From Collybiopsis luxurians FD-317 M1 (Eukaryota; Basidiomycota; Agaricomycetes; Agaricales; Omphalotaceae), in assembly GCA_000827265.1 (NCBI GenBank), contig KN834796.1, positions 62,001-126,000 on the forward strand: 64,000 nt of DNA, given 5' to 3'. A model generated the notes under the pieces. The model saw nothing but the letters and a program-made list of their open reading frames with translations. It was not told the origin of the DNA and ran no database searches. Each line of letters opens with the position of its first letter. Position 1 is the stretch's first letter. Shown here in pieces: positions 47,045 to 56,639 of this stretch. The translations under genes were made by a program, and so were the position numbers.

Positions 47045-48755
47045 AAGTACAAGTTCAGATGCTTACAATCTCACTGTCAAATTTGTCAGAGCCAATGTAA
47101 ACTCCAATGTCAAAAATATACAACATGAAATCAGTTAGGATGCAACAACAATATACATGCAGCTGTATATAGTCTATCTATCAATGTAAGAGTGAATTGG
47201 TTCAATGGTTGAAGAGTTTACAAGGGACCAGAGGATGCAACCTTGTATGAAGTTTAGACATCCCCAAAAGATCCTTCAACCCATCCAAATATCCTTCTTT
47301 TTTGATTTGTGCAGCCATGTTACCTGTGTTCTCTGTAGCTTGATATATTGTATTTGCATCTGCCTGAGAGTTAAGAGTTGTCAGCATGAATGAAAGAGCA
47401 AAAGAGGACTAGCAACTGACATTTGTGATAAAGTGGCACTCAAGAAGCCACATATGTACCATATTTCAAGCCAAGCTGTAGATTTTATAGATTGAAATGA
47501 TGAGCATAATGGTGATTGAGTGAGAATGAGAGGTCAACTGACCTAGGTCTTTTGGTTGAAAGACTCAATGAGGAGGATGTAGGAGCTTTGGCCAACTTTC
47601 ATAATTGTCTGGAAAATGATTGTCATCAGTACACCCTGCCATGCCCGAGAGACAATACCTACTTGCTCATTGATAATATTCAATGTAGGCTTCTTAATCA
47701 ACCTCACATCCAACCTATCCTGATGGCACCAAAGAACAGCATTGTACTACATATGAAGCATATCTCCAAACAATAACATATCCTGCTTTTCCATCCACTT
47801 GCCGGAATGAATTTTGGTGTGGCTGTTGGGTATGAGGATGTACTGAACTTTGAAACAGGTGGAGTAGACAAAGCAGAGACCCCATTCAAAGAAGATGTGT
47901 TTGGTGACAGCTGTCATTTGGAGGCATCAGCTGGGAGGTAGAGGAAGGATTCAGCATCACAGATACTATTGTCGGTGAACAAGGAGACACCAAAATGGCA
48001 GGTGTTGTTGTCAGCTAGAATAGAGAATCTTGAGAAGAGCCATCCCTACAAAGAGAAACAGACATGATACATACTAGCATATGAGAAGTGGTGCAGAATG
48101 CTGAAGTTGTTTAATTGAGCCATGGTGATTTTGGGAGCACAATTTCAAGGAAAGTAGAGAAGGTTGGAAAGACACCAAATCTGTCAGTGTTGAATCTGAA
48201 ACCAGCAGTAGCAGAGAAGTTTCCATGCTCCATGATATTGGAGAAAATAAAGACTTCGAGGTGCTTCAGTGGATGACCTTGAGACCCATGGAGATCTTCA
48301 AGTCACCTACAGAGAAGATAGCGTAAGTCTCAGAAAGAACAATCAGGCTGATAAATATGTACTAACAATGACCATAGCCTTCTTTGTGGCCTCCTCTTTG
48401 TTCCAAAACACTATGGGACAGTGTAATCAGGGCTCAGTTTCACTTGGGGCATTGCTACGTTCTGCCCATTCACTCCCTTTGCCAGGGTCCACTGTCAATG
48501 CAGATATTTGTGTAAGATGGAGGATGAGCCATCTTCAAAAGGATGTTTGCCATTTTGAGGAGGCAAGTAAGAGCACTGTTGTTAGAGGATGCAACAACAT
48601 GGATGTACACAAGGTCACACAAGTAATATGAAATCATAAATAAGTGACAGGTCCAAATATGGGAAAAAGAAAGTGAGTATAAGAGGGACTGTGGGAAACA
48701 TGAGAGAGTGGTCAAACCACCCATAAGGACAGTTCTCCATTTCATTCTGAACTTG
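47045..48755. mobile_element. 1.7-kb unassigned insert in Gypsy RT
   Basis: The RT frame stops after KELAGWMQ and resumes as WATSQKKQEVQQFLGFCNFY, so about 1.7 kb between is foreign. TACAAGTTCAGA near the left edge and TTCTGAACTTGTA near the right edge form a short inverted repeat. The inside has short frames on both strands. The minus-strand words FRFNTDRFGVFPTF and FSRFSILADNNTCHFGVSLF suggest captured coding DNA, but I recognise no family. Borders are good to about 10 bp. Confidence 0.6.
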
Positions 48756-49702
48756 TAATGGGCAACCTCACAAAAGAAACAAGAAGTACAACAATTCTTG
48801 GGATTTTGTAATTTCTACTGTCATTTTATTAGGGTCTTCAGTGGTATAGCTAAACCACTCACCTGACTCACTGGGAATGGCAAATGGAGTTGGGCAGGAG
48901 AGGAACAGAATGTCTTCAAGGAGTTGAAAGTAGGATCATGGAAGAGGTTGTCTTACTGATTCCAAGAGATGAGGGTAGATTCTGTGTAGAGGCTGACTCA
49001 TCAGACTATGCCAATGGGGGAGTCCTCTTGCAGTTTGTTGACAACAGGTAGAGACCCAAAGCATTTTGATCCAGAGTGCTGACTGAAGTAGAGCAGAACT
49101 ACAAAATCTATGACAAGGAAATGATGGCTATAATGGACTCCCTGTCAGACTGGTGGCAAAACCTCATGGGTGTGAAGGAGCCTGTCAAAATCTTTATTGA
49201 CCATCAGAACTTGCAATACTTCTGCAAACTGCAGAAGTTAAACTGGCAACATGCTAGATGGGTTACAGAGTTAGCAGAGTATGAAGTTGAACTATTCCAC
49301 AAACCCAGAAAGTTGATGGGGAAAGCAGATGCCATGTACCAGATGGTGGACCTTGAGACAAGGGAGAATGACAATATGAATGTAACACTCCTAAAACCTG
49401 AAGTATTCATCTCTCTCTTGCGCACCAATGGCTTACTGGAAGACAGCATTCTCACCCAAATTAGGAAAAGAAGGGGAAACATGGACAAAGTGGTACAAAG
49501 GGCACTGGATACAAATAAAGAAGGGTGGGAAAGTACAAATGACCATTTAGTATTGTGGCAAAACCAGATTTATGTGCCAAAGGACAACAAGCTTCACTTA
49601 GAAATCATCATAGCCCACCACAATTCTCAGTTAGTAGGACACCCGGGATGCTATAAAACCTTGGAGCTGATCATGCCGGGGGTTAGTCAAGATGTTTGTG
49701 TA

Positions 49703-49931
49703 CTGTCCCATTTCATTTGATTCAACAGTCACAGGTCACAGGACCTGAAAATGTTGAAATTTTTTGACCTGTAACACCAAAAAAAAAAATTGCCCTCAAA
49801 TTACAGCTTTGACTGCCTTAAGCGCCGAAATTGCTGACAAGTATTACCCTAAAAGGAAATTTGTTAAAATCAAAATTTCATCAGTCATGTCACAAGTCAC
49901 AAGGTGTGTCAAATTGAATGAAATGGGACAG
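49703..49931. mobile_element. Tc1/mariner-type MITE (229 bp)
   Basis: Termini CTGTCCCATTTCATT and its exact complement are flanked by TA on each side (49,701-49,702 and 49,932-49,933). Removing the element with one TA restores the Gypsy integrase zinc-finger codons VCVYVEGCEKCQATKV without a frame change. The TA duplication is typical of Tc1/mariner. No transposase is inside. Confidence 0.88.
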
Positions 49932-50720
49932 TATATGTGGAAGGATGTGAAAAGTGCCAAGCCACTAAGGTCAACTGAAACAAACCAGTTGGACCACTAC
50001 ACCCACATGGTGTTCCAAGTGAGCCATGGGAAGTGATAGGAAGAGATATGAGTGGAGAGCTACTGGAATCTGGAGGGTATAATGCCATTGCTGTGTTCAC
50101 TGACCATTTTACCAATCACCTCTGAATTATTCCTAGCCACACAACATGCACCTCTGAAGGCATGGCATGGATCTATTGGGATCAAATTTTTTTCCATCCT
50201 TAGTCTGATGCAAAAGGCTATACATGATCAGGGATCCCAGTACCACTCTCAATTCATGAAAGAGCTATATTGACTCCTGGGAATTGAGGGAAATTTTACC
50301 ACAGCATACCACCCTCAGACCAATGGGCAGACTGAGTGAATGAACCAAGAAATCGAGCACTACCTCTGACTCTTTATCAACCACCATCAGAGCAACTGGC
50401 ATGAATGGCTACCCCTGATGGAGTTTATATATAATGATTGGGAGCACTCAGCCACAAAGGTAATCCTATTCTATGCCAACAATGGATGACACCCCAACAA
50501 GGGAATCACCCTGAGGTTCACCTCAATAAACCCATATGCCCAGGAGCTTGCTGATAATATGAGAAGGATCAGGGAGAAGGTAGGGGCAGCACTAATGAAG
50601 GACAAAGCAGATTGAGAGGTCAGACTATAGACCTGGGGATAGGGTATGGCTTGAGAGAACCAACATCACAATAGACAGGCCAATGAAGAAGTTGGTAGAA
50701 AAATGCTATGGACAATTTAT

Positions 50721-50948
50721 GAGTGCATGAAACAGAATGGAATGCCAAGTTTCTGCTCTAACAAGTCTGTGCCTGATCCAAGGCAGGCAATTTTGAATGG
50801 ATCTAATTTTTGCAATTCATACAATTTTAGTTAGTTTTCATTACATTGATGATCAATGATCCAGGATCCATGAGGTAATTTGTTCCAATCACCAAAAAGG
50901 GCACAAGTCCCACCACACATTAGCATTGGCCCACTATGCATCAAGTGA
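50721..50948 (-). repeat. 228-bp dispersed repeat, copy 1
   Basis: It starts GAGTGCATG and ends TCAAGTGA. It is nearly identical to 60,820-61,047, with differences mostly CG versus TG/CA. It interrupts the Gypsy frame between GQF and KVVEKVGAG. The minus strand of both copies reads the same short peptide words (HSGPMLM..., DWNKLP, GSWII), perhaps a coincidence of shared descent. No clear target duplication. Confidence 0.8.
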
Positions 50949-51423
50949 AAGTGGTGGAAAAGGTGGGGGCAGGCTCTTACAAACTTGCCATACCCTGCAC
51001 ATGGAAAAGTATCCATGATGTGTTCAATGAAGGACTGCTAACCCTCTATCATGAACCTAAATTTCCTGCTCAACCCCAAAAGAGTGAACCACTGCCAAAA
51101 ATTGTGGGACAGGAGTTGGAGTATGAGGTGGAAGAAATTGTTGATTCAAGGAAGGCAAAGGGGGGGACATCATGTATAAAGTCAAATGGAAAAGGTACAG
51201 TGCACATGAGATGACTTGAGAGCCACCACACAACCTCTCCAATGCCAGAGAAGTGGTCAAGGATTTTCACACCCATTATCCATCCAAACCTCAGTCCCAC
51301 ACCACCCACCTCTTCTGGACAATACCCAAACCCCTTACCAAACCAATCCCCATGGACTTACCTACAGAAAACCTCACTGGAAGGCTGGTGCTTTGTGAAG
51401 CTTGCATCTAAAGGAGGAGGTAA

Positions 51424-51629
51424 TGTTACAGTTACACTTTTATCCCTTTCTTTATTTCCTTTTACTATTCCTTTTTACTGTCTACTATTGACTACTATCT
51501 TTTTCATCTTATCTTCCCATCTTATCTTTCATATCTTATCTTTCATATCTCTCTTATCTTTCACATCTTATCTATTCATCTTATCTCTTACCCTTTACCC
51601 ACACCTCACCTTTTCCTACATACAATCAA
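51424..51629 (+). repeat. Gypsy 3' LTR, left part
   Basis: It begins TGTTACAGTTACAC right after the purine tract AAAGGAGGAGG (51,410-51,420) and TAA. It matches 38,969-39,168. It is interrupted by a Helitron after ...ACAATCAA. Confidence 0.9.
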
Positions 51630-53171
51630 CTAACAGAAGCCCGTGCCAACGGCATGGGCCTTCAGCTAGGCATGTAAATTTTGTGTCAAATCATTTATAT
51701 ACAGTATAAGTTACATATATACATGCATTGGTTTTCAGTGAATTGTTGTTAGTACAGTATGTATAAGTAGATCTGCAGTGTAAGTAATAGCAAAGTTACA
51801 CCTTCATTTCTTTTGAGATTTGTTTTTGGGAGTGCTTGCATCCTCATTCTTCAACATTTTGGTAGAGGATGAGGAAGGGGTGGGAATATGTTCAATATGC
51901 TTTTAGTCAGGATTTTTGGGTTCATCGAGAGAAAAAATTTTGCATTTCCTAGGTCAAGTGCAAACTTGGGCTATAAAATAATTGAGAATAGAGAATGTGA
52001 GAAGCAATAAGTGACATACTTGGAGTTTCCACAGTGCTAGATTGAGAAGTGTTGCAACTGAGAAAACATATAGCATCAACAGACATATAGAAGTAGTTGG
52101 CTCATTGTTCTTCATCATTTTTGTGAGGGATAACTCAAGTAAGGAAGCCAGAAATTGCAACAGTAGAGTTATTGTATGGAATTGGTTTTCCTTCTTTATA
52201 TTTTGGGGAATCAGGGATGATTGCGCAGATGGGCATATCTCATTTTCCATTGTCAATATTAAAATTAAAAATGATACTTACACTGAGGTGATGAAAAATG
52301 CAATGAATTATTAACTGTTAGAATAATTGAAAGACAGTGGACATATGGTTGCAACTTTGGTCCAGTGTCAGACCTTTTTCTGCAATGCTATCAATTTCTC
52401 AAAGCAAACCTGAAAAAAAAAAAGCCATTATAAACTGAATCATACACAGGAATATCAACATACTGGAGCTGCACTAGGAACTATGCTGAGGAAATGATCC
52501 ATAAAAATTTACAGGGGTAACAGGGGTGTCCCAGACAATCTAAAGAACTAAAACTTCAATGGTGTAAAGAAAAAAAACTCAAGACATACATTTGAAAAAC
52601 CAGCTTTGGGTTGTAAATGGGATTGTGGACTGGGTATCTGTTAATGGCTAGGACCTTCGACTGCATTGAGCAGCCAAGATATTCTCCAAGAACTCTTTGC
52701 ATGGGAAAAAAAAGATTCAAAAGGATAAGAGCAATCAAGGGGCAATGGTGATTGATAGCGGGGCATTGCAAATAGTCAATGGTAGGGAATGGGAATGAAA
52801 AGATGCAAGAAAGAGAGCTAGCATTTATATTTACTGAGCACAAGGAATGAAAAAAAAAATTGAAGAGTAGTATTTGTCATATTTACAAAGCTTTATAGTA
52901 ATGGAAAAATCACTTCAATAATAATTTGTTCATTATGACTCAGTTGGCCACTGAAGGACAATGAAAGCATAAATCTCATCATAATTATGAAAATTGCATT
53001 GCATGATGGTAAAATAAATCACCACAACAATAATTTGTCTGTCGTATGAACTTAGGAAAATGATGACCCACTTCAATCAACTGAATACTAGATGCCAAAG
53101 CTGTTACCATTTTGAGCAACTCTTTTGCCCAAAATGGAAAACTCCTGGCACCTTGTCTCTTATAATGTAGA
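51630..53171 (-). mobile_element. Non-autonomous Helitron (1.5 kb) in the Gypsy 3' LTR
   Basis: Read on the minus strand it starts TCTACATTATAAGAG at 53,171 and ends ...GGCACGGGCTTCTGTTAG at 51,630. The last 30 bases hold a 9-bp stem (GCCCATGCC / GGCACGGGC, loop GTT), five bases before the terminal TTAG. The flanks are A (before TC) and T (after TTAG). The uninterrupted LTR copy at 39.17 kb reads CAATCAATTCCTGCA, proving an insertion between A and T without target duplication. These are the Helitron hallmarks (A|TC...hairpin...CTRR|T, here TTAG). It has no Rep/helicase, only short frames and AT-rich DNA. Confidence 0.82.
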
Positions 53172-53532
53172 TTCCTGCATTTAAGCAGCATGGTGGTAAT
53201 CATTTATTAACTACCTTCATATATACACATCCTTTTCATTGTTTTATCCACTGCTTCCTTCTGCTATGATCTACCTTCTGTTTATTTTACCCTTTTCACC
53301 ATTTTATGTATGATCACTACTAGCCCTGGGTACAGGGCTTGGGTCTAAGGCTACTGTACTTACAGAATATATATACTTAGCTACATTTGGGCATACTCCT
53401 TAACTCTGATCTCATCCATATTCCTTTGTATTTAGGCTAAAATAACACTTCCCTCTCCTACTCTTACTCTCAATTCTGTTCCAAGTTGTGTAATGCCTGG
53501 TTGCCATTTGCAGTAGCTACAAGTCACTGACA
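53172..53532 (+). repeat. Gypsy 3' LTR, right part
   Basis: It continues TTCCTGCA... from the Helitron junction to ...ACAAGTCACTGACA. It includes about 60 bp (53,340-53,399) that the 5' LTR has lost. Confidence 0.88.
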
Positions 53533-53908
53533 GATCTGCTCAGTATCTTGACACTCATGTAGCTCCTCCCAACTAGTCATTATTTTGTGTGCATGACTAG
53601 TAGATGAATACCTGATAAATTCTTCTACAGGAGAGGCTGTAAGTAATGGATTGCAAAGTGAAAATGGTTTGAAATAAGCAAGGACAAACAATGGGTATTA
53701 TGCAAACTGTCAATGTTCCTTCTGCCAGCTTGCTATTGTTCATTCAACAAACATACAACTGCACCACCCAAAATAGTGTACTTGCTCAACATAATCTGTC
53801 TTCAGAGGACCCAAAGTCATCGACTCATGTCACACTTACCTCCAGCAAAGGGATGCAGGACAAGAATTTGTTCCAGTCCTTGTTGGCACCTCTATTCTGC
53901 AGGCAACC

Positions 53909-54180
53909 TCACCAGAGTATCACCCAGTCATTGCAAATATCTAATAGCAGATTGTGCATGCAATTGTTGAGCTCAGCCAAATGAGCCGATCCTACTCGAG
54001 TGTCAAAGATATTGCTTATGTCAATCAATGCAACTGCTTTAAATGGTAGAGATAGAAGTTGTTCTGCCTTCAACAGCATCTTGGTGGTGTAGCTGGAAAT
54101 GTAGAACATAGCTGCTTTGGCAGCTTTTCCAGACAATATGCACTTCAAGTCATAATTAAGGCATGTATAGACAAGAAAAA
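53909..54180 (-). pseudogene. Helitron helicase-like (Rep) domain fragment
   Basis: The minus strand reads CLNYDLKCILSGKAAKAAMF, then YISSYTTKMLLKAEQLLSLP and FKAVA. These match the Helitron_like_N/Rep region of autonomous fungal Helitrons (typically YDLKC-LSG-SAKAAMFYI-DYITKM). Upstream and downstream sequence (53,690-53,908 and 54,181-54,387) is compatible with more of the same gene, but stops interrupt it. Only a fragment remains. It could be unrelated to the nearby 1.5-kb Helitron. Confidence 0.7.
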
Positions 54181-54387
54181 TTGGATTATGCCCATTTACA
54201 TCTGATTCTCAACTGGCAAAAATAATGGAGTTCATATCTGATTCAAAGTGGCTGTTTTCAACAATGTCATGAGAAAATCCAAATCTACACCCATCAATAT
54301 CCTTGTCAGCCTTGGACATTGGATCTTCTGCAATAGCAGCAATAGGGATAGTGGATTGCTCTGCTCATGTGGGTTTAGACATTTGTG

Positions 54388-55324
54388 CATCAGGAAAAAG
54401 GTCCTATAGCCCAGGTTCATATGGGTTGTTATCTGATGGCCTAAGGCTTCTCAAGGCTTCTCAGGGGTCCTAGGTTGTCTAGGCTACCCAGGATACCAAG
54501 GGACACCCCCCAATTTCTGAGCACTCTCAGGTTGCCTGAGGGTCCCTGAGGATCCCTGAGGCTTCCCTGGAGATCCCTGGGGCATCCTGAGGACTCTAAA
54601 ATGTGAATGCAAATAATATTGTATATTCTCATCTCTTTCTATTTTTACTATACCTCATTCTATATATTATTCTACTCTATTTCATATTGTATTTAACTCA
54701 ACTTTTTGTATTCAACTACTATATCTACAGATTATTATCAGTTATTATACATAATTGTACACTATTATATAGTACTGTATAGTAGTTTAAGCTTTGTAAT
54801 AACCTAACATACTCAAGTACAGTATATCAATATAGTACAGAACCTATAAATACATATATAGTGTGGATACTATTAGTTATAATAAGGGTGAACATATTTT
54901 GATCATGGGAAAAGTATTTTGATTGTAGACAGCTCACAGTGAGCACATCATGTGATTTATTTTAAGAGCTCAATCCTGTATGAATCTGCAGCCAAATAAA
55001 TGTTTTTATTGTGGATTTGTACAATACTATTACATAGCTATATATTTGAAACACAATTTTGTATTATATGTATTATTTAAAATACCCATATCCTAGAGAT
55101 CCTCAGGGATCCCCAGGGTGCCCTCAGGAAGCCCTCAGGGACTCCTAGGGATATCTCAGATATCTCTTAGAGAGCCTAGGATTTGACCCCAAACCTAGGA
55201 AGCCTAGGTAGCCCAAGCTACCTACAGTACCTGAAGGTGCCTAGGATTTGGCCTATTTCCTGGGAGTCCTCAGGCTCCCTCAGGCTTCCAACATTTGCCT
55301 GGGCTTTAGGTCATTTTCCTGATG
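54388..55324. mobile_element. CATCAGG-family element, long form (937 bp)
   Basis: The left end CATCAGGAAAAAGGTCC(TATA)GCCCAGG and the right end, reading inward, CATCAGGAAAATGACC(TAAA)GCCCAGGC are inverted repeats. TG flanks both ends (54,386-54,387 and 55,325-55,326). The arms (about 54,425-54,600 and 55,090-55,310) are full of CCTGAGG, CCTAGG and TCCCTGAGG words. The centre is AT-rich and contains TTTTGATTGTAGACAG. It has no protein. A long non-autonomous element whose superfamily I cannot name. Confidence 0.75.
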
Positions 55325-55326
55325 TG

Positions 55327-56500
55327 CTGTGTCTGGCTGAAGTCATGAAATTCACTGTGCTCTTAAAAACTTTGGGTAAGTTGTTTGTCATGAATCTATA
55401 TCTGACTCCTACAATAGTTTTGTTTCCCTGGCAACTCCAATTCACCTTGGATATACTTAGCCTCACAGAAAGTGATGGGCTGGTCAATATTTCTATGTTC
55501 ATTTAATTGTCCTATTTCTGCACCATAAGCCCACCTAAGACTATGATGTTATCAGAGCATTTAGACCAGTGTATAAGCTTTGTTTTATGAATCTCAAAGC
55601 TCTGAAAAATCTTAAATAGCAGAAGAGAAATAGGCTTTCTTTTTAATGAGCTACTATCAAGCTGGCCTGTCACTTTCTGTAACCCTGGGTATGGTGACAG
55701 TCCAGTGTGCTTGGAAATACCATAAAGATCATGGAAAGCTGGTTTACATCATTGAGACTAAACAGTGTTCAATTCAGAAACATGTCTTATGTGGTCCTGT
55801 GGTCCTTTAGCCGCCCATGGTATCATCATATCTACAGCCCACATAACTGTCCTTTATCCTGACTTAAGCCTGCAAGAAAAAAAACTTTGATGATGTGGTA
55901 TATGTGGTAATTCACTACAGGTTACTTAGATTGACGATGCAAGTTTTTTGGTAAATGTGGTATGTTGACAGTGGATGGCTAACATAGATTCAACTAATGT
56001 CACATATGGCTTGTGGTACAATGCAGTGTTCAACAGAATCAATATTAGGTACAGTACATGTGACTGGTTGTTATATGGGTACCAGGTGTCTGAATTATAA
56101 CAAGAGCTACAACTCAATTTGAGTCAGGGATTACTGCCGTGGGCAGTGCTAAGGATGATGTTTGTGTAATTCTTTACAGATTTAGTTTTAAGCTCAGACA
56201 AATATTTTCCTGGTGGGTATTGTGCATTAATTGAATGATGTTCATTCTTATGGCCAAACTTACCTACTACTTCAGAGGGATGGCTCAATGGTGCTAGATG
56301 TAAAGAACATGATCTTCTTTATTTCAATGAATAACATATAATTTTAAAATTCCAAGACACAGGTATTCACATTACAGAAAAATAAAACTTGTATTCATCA
56401 TTGGTTTGTCATTACCCTGTTGTGTCTTCATAAATTGAAGCATTGAAGTCAGTACTAACAACATGCTGCCACATGATTTGCATAGCTAGAACTATCATAG
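55327..56500. other. No supported gene
   Basis: CpG-poor, AT-rich DNA upstream of nothing obvious, 3' of the NLR gene. Short minus-strand frames (55,311-55,502 and 55,926-56,117) carry no motif. Confidence 0.4.
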
Positions 56501-56639
56501 ATTACAAGGTATGCATTGTGAGCAGTTAAATAAAAGATGTAAACATCAATTTACAGTGCAATTCAAAGTCACAATCAAAGTAGGCCAAAGTGAGGTTAAA
56601 CACAGAAGTCAAAGTATCAGAATGGTATTCCCCAGTCAT

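Larger units (their letters stand above)
42702..51215 (+). pseudogene. Gypsy gag-pol, broken by insertions and stops
   Basis: Gag starts MAGPSGSNTQPPQNTQ (42,702), continues ...GNKGKFQAWN, resumes after the hAT MITE as CSLIAYMKDLG, and runs to 43,976. A zinc knuckle (CFHCGT*GHLSQNC) is near 44,425. Retropepsin is at about 44,980-45,257 (LLDSGVTGSCI). RT is at about 46,010-47,040 (NAPATFQAFISHILKE; YMDNIL in place of YMDDIL). QQFLGFCNFY opens the connection/RNase H part at about 48,790. RNase H is at about 49,070-49,330. The H2C2 zinc finger of integrase is split at 49,702 by a MITE (HNSQLVGHPGCYKTL, then VEGCEKCQATK). The integrase core is degraded (about 50,030-50,700), and the C-terminal chromo-like end (VVEKVGAGSYKLAIP) is at about 50,950-51,215. 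Many TGA codons and frameshifts. Confidence 0.9.
38969..53532 (+). mobile_element. Ty3/Gypsy retrotransposon carrying nested insertions (14.6 kb)
   Basis: The 5' LTR begins TGTTACAG at 38,969 and the 3' LTR ends ...CACTGACA at 53,532. The flanking pentamers are GATCC (38,964-38,968) and GATCT (53,533-53,537), one base different. Internal order is gag, zinc knuckle, retropepsin, RT, RNase H, H2C2 integrase, then a purine tract before the 3' LTR: the Gypsy order. Both LTRs and the coding region are broken by later insertions at 39,307, 42,089, 42,897, 45,258, about 47,045, 49,703, 50,721 and 51,630. Without them the element would be roughly 5.5-6 kb, a normal Gypsy size. Confidence 0.9.
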
